Shown: piece after piece, positions 6,248-12,051 of the stretch
Position numbering within the stretch: the stretch's first letter is position 1
Layout: each line of letters opens with the position of its first letter
DNA from: Betaproteobacteria bacterium
Lineage (GTDB): Bacteria > Pseudomonadota > Gammaproteobacteria > Burkholderiales > SG8-39
DNA length: 12,051 bases
Direction of reading: 5' to 3'
NCBI GenBank assembly: GCA_005888925.1
Contig: VBCP01000048.1
Span: 1-12,051 of the forward strand
Notes under the pieces: generated by a model
Seen by the model: only the letters and a program-made list of their open reading frames with translations
Told to the model about the DNA's origin: nothing
The model's database searches: none
Translations under genes and position numbers: made by a program

Positions 6248-9043
6248 TCAACGGCGGGCGCCCGCCTCTGCGTGCAGCGCCGAGCGCCGCGCCGGCGTGG
6301 GGACTTCGCAAGTCCCCAGTGCGCGGGCGAAGCCATACCACTTGAGCGATTCGGCGTAATCGCGCGACACGCCGATCAGCCCTTTGTCGTAGATATCACC
6401 GAGCCGTTTCGCCGATTCGCAGCTGCCGCCGCGCGCCGCAGCGATGTACGCCTTGACGGCTTCCTTGCCCTTGCCCTCGCCTTCGAGACCTTGCGCCACC
6501 TGGATGCCGCCGCCCGTTGCCGGTGCTGCGCCTGCCGCCGGTGCCGGCGCCTGCTTCACCGCCCGCTCCGCCGCGAGGCGATCGCGCTCGGCCTTTTCCG
6601 CCGCGGCCTTGGCGTCCGCGGCGAGCTTCTCGTTCTGCGCTCTGTCGGCCGCGATCCGCGCGCGCTCCGCGTCGAGCGCCGCTTTCTCCGCCGCGAACTT
6701 GTCCGCCGCCGCTTTCTCTGCCGCGGCGCGCTCGGCCGCAGCACGCGACTCGGCCTGCTTCTGCGCATCGGTCTGCTTCTTCGTGTCGGCTTCCTTGGCT
6801 TTTGCTTCCTTCAGCTTGCCTTCTTCGGCCCTTTTCTCCGCGGCCAGCTTCTGCTGCTCGGCGCTCTTCGCCGCCTCGGTCTGTTTCTTCGCTTCCGCCT
6901 CGGCCTTCACGCGCGCCTCGGCGAGCTCCTTCTGCTTGGCGAGGTCGCCGGATTTTCTCGCTTCCGCCTCGGCGGCACGCGCTTTCACGAGCTCCTGCTG
7001 CGCCTGCTCGGCCTTCTTGTTCGCCTGCTCGAGCTCCTCGGTCTTCTTCTTCGCCTCCTCGAGCTGTTTCTGCATCGCCTGGATCTTGGCGGCGGCTTCC
7101 GGGTCTTCCTTCGGCAGCATGAAGATCACGCCGCCGGCGATGGCGAGCACCACCGCGCCGACGATGGCGGCGAGCTTGATCGCCTGCTTCTTGCCGCCGG
7201 GCTGCGCTTCGGCTTCCTCGGCGCGCTTCTTGAGCTCGGCCTCACGCTTGGCGAACTCGGCCTTCTGCTTCGCCTCGGCCTCTGCACGGGCTTTGAGTTC
7301 CGCCTCGCGGCGCGCCTTCTCTTCCGATTCGCGCTTTGCGCGCGCTTCGGCTTCGATCTTCGCCTTGGCGGCGGCCTCGGCTCTTTCCTTGGCCTCCGCC
7401 TCGGCGCGTGTCTTGGCCTCTGCCTGCCGCTTCGCCTCGGCTTCGGCCTCGCGCTTCTTGAATTCGGCCTCTTTCCTGGCCATCTCGGCGGCGGCTTCCT
7501 GCTTCGCCTTCTCGACCGCCTCTTTGCGCGCCTTCTCCTCGGCCTCGGCGCGCGCCTTGGCGTCCATGCCGAGCTTCGCCTGGGCTTCGGACTCGCGTTT
7601 CTTGAATTCCGCTTCGCGTTTGGCGAACTCGGCCGCGGCTTCCTGCTTCGCTTTCTCCGCTGCGGCCGCGGCTTCCTGCCTGGCCTTCTCAGCCTCCAGC
7701 CGCGCTTTCTCGGCTTCCTGCTTCGCCCGCGCCTGCGCCTCGACCTCGCGCTTCTTGTACTCCTCTTCCTTGCGGGCCATCTCCGCTTCGAGCTTGGCCT
7801 TCTCGGCCTCGAGCTTCGACTTGGCCTCGGCCTCGCGCCGCGCGGCCTCTTCGGCTTCCCTCTTCTCCTGCTCTTTCGCCTTGGCGGTCGATTCTTCGAG
7901 CGGCACGCCGCGCAGCTTCGCGATCTTGCGCTTGGCGAGCGCGGCGTAGATTCCCGTCGGGAACTGCTGGACGTAGAGGTCGAAGTCGTCGGGGTCGTTG
8001 CCGTCCTTGATCGCGCGCCAGAACTCGAGCTCGACTTCCTGGTTGCTGCCGCCCTGCGTGCCGGTGCTCTGCGTGCGCGAGGATTCCTGCGCCGGCGCCT
8101 TGGCTATGGCCGGGGCAGGCTTCACCAGGGCGGCGAATTCGCCGGTCATGGCGCCCGCCACGGTCTTGTCCGAATCGTCCTCTTCGGGCTTGCCTTCGAG
8201 CGCGCGCCTCAGCGCCACCGCGAGGTCGCGCGCCGATTGGTAGCGCGTGTCCGGATTCTTGGAGAGCGCCTTGTTCACCACCGCATCGAAGAGCGGCGTG
8301 ATGGCGTTGTTCAGTGACGAGGGTAGCGGCGGTTCTTCCTGGATGATCTTCTTCGCGATGGTCCAGGCGCCGCTGCCGGTGAACGGTTTCTCGCCGCACA
8401 GGAACTGGTAGAGGATGATGCCGGCGGAGAACACATCGGTGCGCTTGTCGATGTTGCCGCCGGTGATCTGCTCGGGCGACATGTAGGCCGGCGTGCCGAC
8501 CATCGTGCCGGCCTGCGTGCGCTCGACCGAGGTCTTGTCGGAGTCCTGCACGCGCGCCACGCCGAAGTCCGTGAGCTTGGTGCGCGCCTGCGCATCGAGC
8601 ATCACGTTCGCCGGCTTGATGTCGCGGTGGATGATGCCGGCGTTGTGCGCGAAGTCGAGCGCGTCGCACAGCTCCGCCATGATGCGCACCGCTTCCTTCA
8701 GGTCGAAGCGCTCGTTCGCGTCGAAGAAGGTCTTGAGTTCCTTGCCCTTGATGAACTCCATCACGAGGTAGGCGATGTCGCCTTCCTCGCCGAAGTCGTA
8801 CACCTGCACGATGTTCGGATGGTTGAGCCGCGCGACGGCCTGGGCCTCGCGCACGAACCGCATCGAGTAATCCTTGGCCGTGTCCTCGTCGAGGTGGCTC
8901 TTCAGGATCGTCTTGATCGCCACGCGCCGGCCCAGGCGCGGATCGACGCCCTCGTAGACGACGCCCATGGCGCCCTTACCGAGGGTGCGCTCGATGTTGT
9001 AGCGGCCTAGCGTTTTGAGGTCAGGGACCGGGGCGGCAGCCAT
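6248..9043 (-). CDS. Membrane Ser/Thr protein kinase with dual coiled coils and Sel1-like repeat (PpkA-like role)
   Basis: A 931-residue protein. The N-terminal Hanks-type kinase domain (15-282) has the glycine loop GKGAMG (22-27), Lys44 in VAIK, catalytic HRDIKPAN (139-146), DFG (159-161), a Thr-rich activation loop and SPEQ (189-192), so it should be active. Residues 335-379 contain the EFWRAI...DLYVQQFPTGIYAALAKRKI motif seen in other signalling proteins. A highly charged Ala/Glu/Lys coiled coil follows (about 383-617), then a membrane segment (624-643) preceded by GGKK, a second coil (about 648-830), a Pro/Ala spacer and a Sel1-like repeat (861-910) that should be periplasmic. The position before tssL-tssM-tagF-tagH points to the role of PpkA, the kinase that controls T6SS by threonine phosphorylation, but its outer part differs from the von Willebrand domain of Pseudomonas PpkA. 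A PppA-type phosphatase is not in the window. A promoter lies just upstream. Confidence 0.9.
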   Translation of the reverse strand: MAAAPVPDLKTLGRYNIERTLGKGAMGVVYEGVDPRLGRRVAIKTILKSHLDEDTAKDYSMRFVREAQAVARLNHPNIVQVYDFGEEGDIAYLVMEFIKGKELKTFFDANERFDLKEAVRIMAELCDALDFAHNAGIIHRDIKPANVMLDAQARTKLTDFGVARVQDSDKTSVERTQAGTMVGTPAYMSPEQITGGNIDKRTDVFSAGIILYQFLCGEKPFTGSGAWTIAKKIIQEEPPLPSSLNNAITPLFDAVVNKALSKNPDTRYQSARDLAVALRRALEGKPEEDDSDKTVAGAMTGEFAALVKPAPAIAKAPAQESSRTQSTGTQGGSNQEVELEFWRAIKDGNDPDDFDLYVQQFPTGIYAALAKRKIAKLRGVPLEESTAKAKEQEKREAEEAARREAEAKSKLEAEKAKLEAEMARKEEEYKKREVEAQARAKQEAEKARLEAEKARQEAAAAAEKAKQEAAAEFAKREAEFKKRESEAQAKLGMDAKARAEAEEKARKEAVEKAKQEAAAEMARKEAEFKKREAEAEAKRQAEAKTRAEAEAKERAEAAAKAKIEAEARAKRESEEKARREAELKARAEAEAKQKAEFAKREAELKKRAEEAEAQPGGKKQAIKLAAIVGAVVLAIAGGVIFMLPKEDPEAAAKIQAMQKQLEEAKKKTEELEQANKKAEQAQQELVKARAAEAEARKSGDLAKQKELAEARVKAEAEAKKQTEAAKSAEQQKLAAEKRAEEGKLKEAKAKEADTKKQTDAQKQAESRAAAERAAAEKAAADKFAAEKAALDAERARIAADRAQNEKLAADAKAAAEKAERDRLAAERAVKQAPAPAAGAAPATGGGIQVAQGLEGEGKGKEAVKAYIAAARGGSCESAKRLGDIYDKGLIGVSRDYAESLKWYGFARALGTCEVPTPARRSALHAEAGARR
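6299..6317 (-). other. Perfect hairpin near the 3' end of the kinase gene
   Basis: GGGGACTTGCGAAGTCCCC forms an 8-bp stem with a 3-base loop inside the kinase coding sequence, about 50 bases before its stop. A second GC palindrome (GGCGGGCGCCCGCC, 6266-6253) abuts the stop codon. There is no T tract, so this is not an intrinsic terminator. It could be an mRNA processing or stability element between the kinase and tssL cistrons, or chance in GC-rich coding DNA. Confidence 0.4.
7202..7783 (-). repeat. Internal coiled-coil repeats in the kinase gene
   Basis: A motif of about 20 residues (pattern xxARKExExKKRExEAxA) recurs at protein residues 421-439, 471-490, 519-538 and 595-614. The middle pair is nearly identical over 24 residues (467-490 and 515-538; DNA 7645-7574 and 7501-7430, a 144-bp period). 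This points to growth of the coil by tandem duplication inside the gene. Spacings are 50, 48 and 76 residues, so the array is not perfectly regular. Confidence 0.75.
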
Positions 9044-9276
9044 GGCTCAGGACTCTAATTGCATCCCCTTGTGTGTAGTGCGCAATTATCTGTTCCGCGT
9101 CGCGATGCGACAAGGCAGTACGTCGCAGGATTACGACCGCCTGTCAACGCTCGGCGAGAGAGGTCTTCGGCCGCGGAATTGGCGCGCTCTGCTCGCGCAC
9201 TTTTTGATGTCTTGATACGCCCAATCGTCGCCGCGCCAGCTCAGCCGTAACATTCTGTTCTTGCAAACTTTTACGC
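9044..9276. other. 233-bp intergenic region upstream of the kinase
   Basis: This is the longest gene-free stretch in the window. It lies between the small exported protein and the kinase, is less GC-rich than its neighbours, and holds the predicted kinase promoter. No convincing protein, RNA gene or terminator for the upstream genes is visible, so read-through from the cyclase genes into the kinase operon remains possible. Confidence 0.6.
9078..9113 (-). promoter_or_regulatory. Predicted sigma70-type promoter of the kinase-tss operon
   Basis: TTGTCG (9113-9108), a 17-base spacer and GATAAT (9090-9085, 5/6 match) give a good promoter with a start near 9078 and a leader of about 35 bases before the kinase ATG at 9043. 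A short dyad GTCGC-N3-GCGAC (9111-9099) overlaps the -35 and the spacer and could be an operator. No strong Shine-Dalgarno precedes the ATG. The promoter would serve kinase, tssL, tssM, tagF and tagH. Confidence 0.55.
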
Positions 9277-9501
9277 TCATCCGGGCTGCGGCTTTGGTTT
9301 CGGCTTCGGACGCGGTTTCGCTTTCGCCGCCGCCTTCGCCTTCGGCTTGCCCTTCGCGACGAGCTTCTTCGGCTCGATGTCCGTCTTTTGCTGCGCCGCA
9401 GGATCGGGGTTCTGCGCTGCCGTGGGACGGAACCCAACAGCCAAGGCAACGGCAAACACCCCGGCAATCGCGAGCCGGGGCAGCTTCTGCCCAACGGTCA
9501 T
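9277..9501 (-). CDS. Small exported Lys/Pro/Ala-rich protein
   Basis: A 74-residue protein I cannot assign to a family. Residues 1-29 look like a Sec signal peptide: basic start, hydrophobic core LAIAGVFAVALAVGF (10-24) and an Ala-rich cleavage region PTAA before QNP. The rest is mostly Lys, Pro and Ala (KPKAKAAAKAKPRPKPKPKP near 52-71), strongly basic and probably disordered. Such tails occur in envelope proteins that span or bind peptidoglycan, but the link is only compositional. Its ATG overlaps the stop of the cyclase gene (ATGA at 9501-9498), which supports it as a real, coupled gene. If the signal is not cleaved it would be a membrane-anchored periplasmic rod. The repetitive codons leave some doubt that it is expressed. 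Confidence 0.6.
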   Translation of the reverse strand: MTVGQKLPRLAIAGVFAVALAVGFRPTAAQNPDPAAQQKTDIEPKKLVAKGKPKAKAAAKAKPRPKPKPKPQPG

Positions 9502-10385
9502 TCGCAGAAGAACTCGAGGACGTCGGTGGCCGTGGCGCGCGACTGGCCGAAGGCGATCCAGCCATGCCCGCGCAGCGTGAACTCCTCGCGGCGCAGCACG
9601 ATTTCCTTGTCGCCCTCGATGGTGATGAAGGTGCCGTTCGCGCTGTGATCGGTGAGGATGAACTTATCGAGCCGCCGCTCGATCTTGCCGTGCGCGCGCG
9701 AGGCCATGCGCTCCTTGATGACGAGATCGGCCGAGGCATCGCGGCCGAGCGCCACCCCCGGGCGTTCCGAGGAGAGGATCACCTCGTTTCCCTGCACCAT
9801 CAGGCGCAGCTTCGCGTTCTTCGGCTTGTAGACCGACTTCTGCGAAGCGAGCGTGGTCATGTCCTCGCTCTGCTGCCAGATGAGCTCGTAGACCTGGATC
9901 TCCTGCGCCTTGCCCTTCACCTGGATCGTGGTGATGGCGCGCGTCGCGGCCTTGAGCATCGGCGACATCAGCATCACCGTGTCGCGCGCGGTGATGATTT
10001 GTCCTTTTGTCGCCACGCCGGCGAGGCGCGCCGCGAGATTCACCGCGTCGCCGAAGACGTCGCCGTCGCGTTCTACCACCGGACCGTGATTGAAGCCGAT
10101 GCGCACGCCGATCTGCGTATTGCCGACCGGCGGCATCTCCGAGATCGCGCTCTGGATCTCGATCGCCGCGTCGGCTGCCTGGTCGGCGGTCGCGAAGGCG
10201 GACATGACCTCGTCACCGATCGTCTTGATGACGCGGCCCTTGGCGTTGACGGTCTTCTCGCGCATCAGATTCACGCACTTCTCGATAGCGGCGTGCGCGA
10301 CGGTGTCGCCCGCCGTCTCGTACAGCTTGGTGCTGCCGCTGACATCGGCAAACAGCACCGCCGCTTCGCTGACCTGCTCCGCCAT
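9498..10385 (-). CDS. Class III adenylate/guanylate cyclase fused to a C-terminal FHA domain
   Basis: A 295-residue soluble protein. Residues 6-168 are a class III cyclase catalytic domain: FADVSGST (12-19) with the first metal Asp14, KTIGDEVMSAF (54-64) with the second metal Asp58, and DVFGDAVNLAARL (109-121) with transition-state Asn116 and Arg120. Lys54 and Asp113 are at base-recognition positions and favour ATP, so cAMP is the likely product. Residues 190-292 are a complete FHA domain: LGRDASADLVI (213-223), SRAH (229-232), LTDHSANGTFI (244-254), so the phospho-Thr pocket is intact. The catalytic domain alone would need to dimerise; binding of a phospho-Thr partner could control this. The ATG at 10385 has GGAGG 11 bases upstream. 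The gene is followed by the small exported protein and then the kinase, a plausible source of the FHA ligand. Cytoplasmic; no membrane segment. Confidence 0.9.
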   Translation of the reverse strand: MAEQVSEAAVLFADVSGSTKLYETAGDTVAHAAIEKCVNLMREKTVNAKGRVIKTIGDEVMSAFATADQAADAAIEIQSAISEMPPVGNTQIGVRIGFNHGPVVERDGDVFGDAVNLAARLAGVATKGQIITARDTVMLMSPMLKAATRAITTIQVKGKAQEIQVYELIWQQSEDMTTLASQKSVYKPKNAKLRLMVQGNEVILSSERPGVALGRDASADLVIKERMASRAHGKIERRLDKFILTDHSANGTFITIEGDKEIVLRREEFTLRGHGWIAFGQSRATATDVLEFFCE

Positions 10386-10405
10386 TTAGCCGCCGGCCTC
10401 CCTTA

Positions 10406-10418
10406 CGAGGTGATTGTA
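10406..10418 (-). promoter_or_regulatory. Possible -10 element for the cyclase gene
   Basis: TACAAT (10418-10413, 5/6 match) sits between the adhesin terminator and the GGAGG of the cyclase gene, predicting a start near 10406. At normal spacing the -35 would fall in the terminator stem and shows no match, so the promoter is weak, activator-dependent or absent. Confidence 0.35.
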
Positions 10419-10427
10419 CCCGGGAGC

Positions 10428-10457
10428 AAAAAAATCGGGGCGCAGCTAGCGCCCCGA
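10428..10457 (-). terminator. Rho-independent terminator of the adhesin gene
   Basis: On the minus strand TCGGGGCGC (10457... read as its complement arm) and GCGCCCCGA form a 9-bp perfect stem with a 5-base loop, followed at once by seven T (10434-10428). It begins 21 bases after the adhesin stop and should separate adhesin transcription from the cyclase-kinase genes. Confidence 0.93.
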
Positions 10458-10478
10458 GCCTCCCCCTGTCCGCCTGCG

Positions 10479-12051
10479 TTATTTACAGGCCGTGCCCTCC
10501 CGGCTCTCTTCGAAGCAATCCGGCGTCGAGATGCCGGTCTCGTCGATGCGGTGATCCATCGGCGGCGTCGTGCCGACGTCGCCCGCGAAGCCGTAGTCGA
10601 TCTGCTTCGCCACGCTGTCGGTCGACTGCGCGTCCTTCAGGGCCTGCGCCGCGATCTGCGCCACCGACGCACCGATCGACGCCGTCACCGAGAACACGCC
10701 CGCGCACGCCGGACCGCTGATGCAACCATTGTTGTAGAACACGTTCGCGCCGGTGTTCTGCGAGGTCGGCGTGAACGTCGGCTGCGGTGCCGCCGGGCCG
10801 CTCAGGTTCCAGGCCGATGCCGATCCGGTCAACACGACGTTGCCCGCACCGAAGTTGATCGCGAGCGAAGTGCCGGCACCACCGACCTGGTTTCCTGCGC
10901 TGAGAGTGCCCGAGCCGCCTGTCACCGTACCCGTCGTCGAGATCGTGCCGCCCGCGGTGAGATTCACCACAGCCCCGCTGATGGCTCCCGACGTCAGCGT
11001 ACCGCTCGTCGCGAGCGAGAGCGTGCCTACCGCGCTCGCATTTACGGTGCCGGCAAAGCTGTTGCCGGCATTCGTCGCGCTGATCGAACCGGTGCTCAGC
11101 GTGATCGCTCCGGGAACGCTTACCGCATCGTTGAGCGTTAACGCCCCAGTCGTCGTTACTGCACCGCCGTTGATGGCCGTCGTTCCAAGCGAGTCCGTCG
11201 TGAGGAACGCGAGGGCCGCCGTGCTGCCCACCGTGCTGCTGAACGTGGTCGCGCCCGAACTGTTCACCGTCAGGCCCTGCACGCCCGGTGCCGCCGCGTT
11301 CACTGCGCCGGTAAATTGCACCGCGCCCGCACCAGCGTTGATCGTCACGTTGCAGCAAAGCGTCGTTGTCCCGCCGGCGGTGAAGCCGCTGTTGTTATAC
11401 GTGCCCGCGAGCTGTGTGTTCTCGTTGAACGTCGTCGCACCGGTGGTGCTGACGCCAACCGAGGACGAGGTGCCGAACACGTCCGTCGTCAAGCTCGTGA
11501 GCGGCGTGATGTTGCCGACCAGCGCGTTGAAGTTCGTCGGCCCCGTGGTGTTCACCGCCAGCGTCTGCGCACCGTTAACGGTGCCGTTGAAGTTGATCGC
11601 CGCGCCGCCGGTGCTGGCGAGAGTGGTCCCCGCACCGAGCGTCACCGCATCGTTGTAGGTTTGAGCTCCCGTGGTCGTCACCGAGCCGCCGTTGATCGCC
11701 GTCGTGCCGCCGGCGTCCGTCGTCAGGCTCGCCAGCGCCGCCGTGTTGCCGACTGCGCCGCCGAACGTCGTGGTACCGCTGTCGTTCACTGTCAGGGCAA
11801 AGGCCCCGTTTACTGTGCTGGCGAAGGTGTTGCCCACGCCGGTGAGGACCGTCGCAGCGCGGAGCGTCACCGCATCGCCGTAGCTCTGCGCCGCCGTTGT
11901 CGTCACCGCACCGCCGTTGATCGCCGTGGTGCCGCCCGCATCGGTAGTCAGGCTGGCAATGTTGACGGTCGAGTTGAACGTCGTGGTACCGGACGAATTC
12001 ACCGCCAGGCTCTGTGCCCCGCTCACGGCGCCGGTAAACGTTGCGCTACCC
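10479..12051 (-). CDS. Large repeat adhesin, filamentous-haemagglutinin type (C-terminal part, partial)
   Basis: The frame is open from the right edge (12050) to TAA at 10481-10479, giving 523 residues; the apparent GTG start at 12026 is only an internal codon. The sequence is rich in Thr, Gly, Ala, Ser and Asn and made of beta-strand repeats of about 75-78 residues with the core LTTDAGGTTAINGG.VTTTGAQ. This is typical of right-handed beta-helix exoproteins of two-partner secretion (TpsA). There is no autotransporter barrel at the C-terminus, which agrees with that route. After the repeats come a Gly/Thr/Ser-rich segment and a non-repetitive C-terminus (about the last 110 residues) with two Cys pairs spaced 6 and 10 residues apart. 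HMW1-type adhesins use a C-terminal Cys pair for surface anchoring, so a similar role is possible. The secretion signal and TPS domain would lie outside the window. Ligand unknown. Confidence 0.82.
   Translation of the reverse strand, partial: GSATFTGAVSGAQSLAVNSSGTTTFNSTVNIASLTTDAGGTTAINGGAVTTTAAQSYGDAVTLRAATVLTGVGNTFASTVNGAFALTVNDSGTTTFGGAVGNTAALASLTTDAGGTTAINGGSVTTTGAQTYNDAVTLGAGTTLASTGGAAINFNGTVNGAQTLAVNTTGPTNFNALVGNITPLTSLTTDVFGTSSSVGVSTTGATTFNENTQLAGTYNNSGFTAGGTTTLCCNVTINAGAGAVQFTGAVNAAAPGVQGLTVNSSGATTFSSTVGSTAALAFLTTDSLGTTAINGGAVTTTGALTLNDAVSVPGAITLSTGSISATNAGNSFAGTVNASAVGTLSLATSGTLTSGAISGAVVNLTAGGTISTTGTVTGGSGTLSAGNQVGGAGTSLAINFGAGNVVLTGSASAWNLSGPAAPQPTFTPTSQNTGANVFYNNGCISGPACAGVFSVTASIGASVAQIAAQALKDAQSTDSVAKQIDYGFAGDVGTTPPMDHRIDETGISTPDCFEESREGTACK
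11132..12051 (-). repeat. Beta-helix repeat array within the adhesin
   Basis: Repeat units start at the LTTD motif near 11951, 11726, 11492 and 11204, giving periods of 225, 234 and 288 bp. The first, second and fourth units share TTD(A/S)(G/L)GTTAINGG; the third is degenerate (TTDVFGTSSSVG) and the third interval holds an extra segment with a Cys-Cys pair (about 11357-11352). The array continues past the right edge. Confidence 0.8.

Noticed and set aside
6220..6336. Upstream in-frame start for tssL at 6336
   Set aside because: It would overlap the kinase gene by 89 bp and add an Arg-rich segment not seen in the family; 6219 has a G-rich Shine-Dalgarno and a family-like N-terminus.
6245..8317. 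690-residue open frame on the plus strand opposite the kinase gene, Leu/Arg-rich
   Set aside because: It mirrors the Ala/Glu/Lys codons of the kinase coiled coil (GCC, GAG, AAG read in reverse as GGC, CTC, CTT). The kinase frame has clear catalytic motifs; this frame has none.
9142..9147. Perfect TTGACA on the minus strand upstream of the kinase
   Set aside because: No acceptable -10 lies 16-18 bases downstream; the TTGTCG/GATAAT pair nearer the gene is better.
9182..9205. Hairpin GCGCG-N7-CGCGC followed by T5 on the plus strand, resembling a terminator
   Set aside because: No plus-strand gene ends there, the stem is only 5 bp, and two bases separate it from the T run.
9131..9260. Short minus-strand frame continuing past the small exported protein (MLRLSWRGDDWAYQ...)
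   Set aside because: It is the tail of an out-of-frame reading through the cyclase and small gene, has no Shine-Dalgarno and no recognisable feature.
10753..11658. 301-residue Val/Pro/Ala-rich frame on the plus strand opposite the adhesin
   Set aside because: It is the complement of repeated Thr/Gly/Asn codons of the adhesin and has the same periodicity.
11132..12051. Regular repeats considered as a CRISPR array or DNA satellite
   Set aside because: Period is 225-288 bp, repeats diverge at the DNA level while keeping a protein pattern, and the frame stays open throughout; they are protein repeats.

Overview
The window is GC-rich, gene-dense DNA, and every supported gene lies on the minus strand, so biological order runs from high to low coordinates. 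The imuA-imuB mutasome pair, a Beta/Gammaproteobacterial LexA box (CTG-N10-CAG), type VI secretion (T6SS) genes and a TpsA-like adhesin together suggest a betaproteobacterium, probably near Burkholderiales. That placement is inference; no rRNA or marker gene is present.

Layout in transcription order. (1) 12051-10479: the C-terminal part of a large repeat adhesin of the filamentous-haemagglutinin type, its 5' end outside the window, closed by a strong intrinsic terminator (10428-10457). (2) 10385-9498: a class III nucleotide cyclase fused to a canonical FHA domain, overlapping by ATGA a 74-residue exported Lys/Pro-rich protein (9501-9277). (3) A 233-bp gap carrying a good sigma70-type promoter. 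(4) 9043-6248: a membrane Ser/Thr kinase with long Ala/Glu/Lys coiled coils on both sides of its membrane segment and a C-terminal Sel1-like repeat. (5) 6219-1245: tssL (DotU plus OmpA), a 590-residue tssM lacking the periplasmic half, tagF and tagH. tssL/tssM and tssM/tagF are joined by ATGA overlaps. (6) An SOS box on the imuA start, then imuA and the N-terminal part of imuB, which runs off the left edge.

Working model (inference): genes 2-5 form a phospho-threonine signalling and membrane module of T6SS type. The kinase would phosphorylate Thr sites such as Thr14 of TssL, FHA proteins would read them, and TagF would restrain the system. Three points depart from the textbook arrangement: TssM has no periplasmic domain, TagH's FHA has lost the usual phospho-Thr pocket residues, and the intact FHA pocket is on a cyclase. 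No sheath, tube, baseplate, ClpV or spike gene is in the window, so I cannot tell whether this is part of a complete T6SS or a derived stand-alone module. imuA-imuB looks like a separate SOS-controlled DNA-damage unit that happens to follow the cluster.

There is no gene-free stretch over 300 bases. I saw no tRNA, rRNA, CRISPR array, insertion sequence or attachment site.
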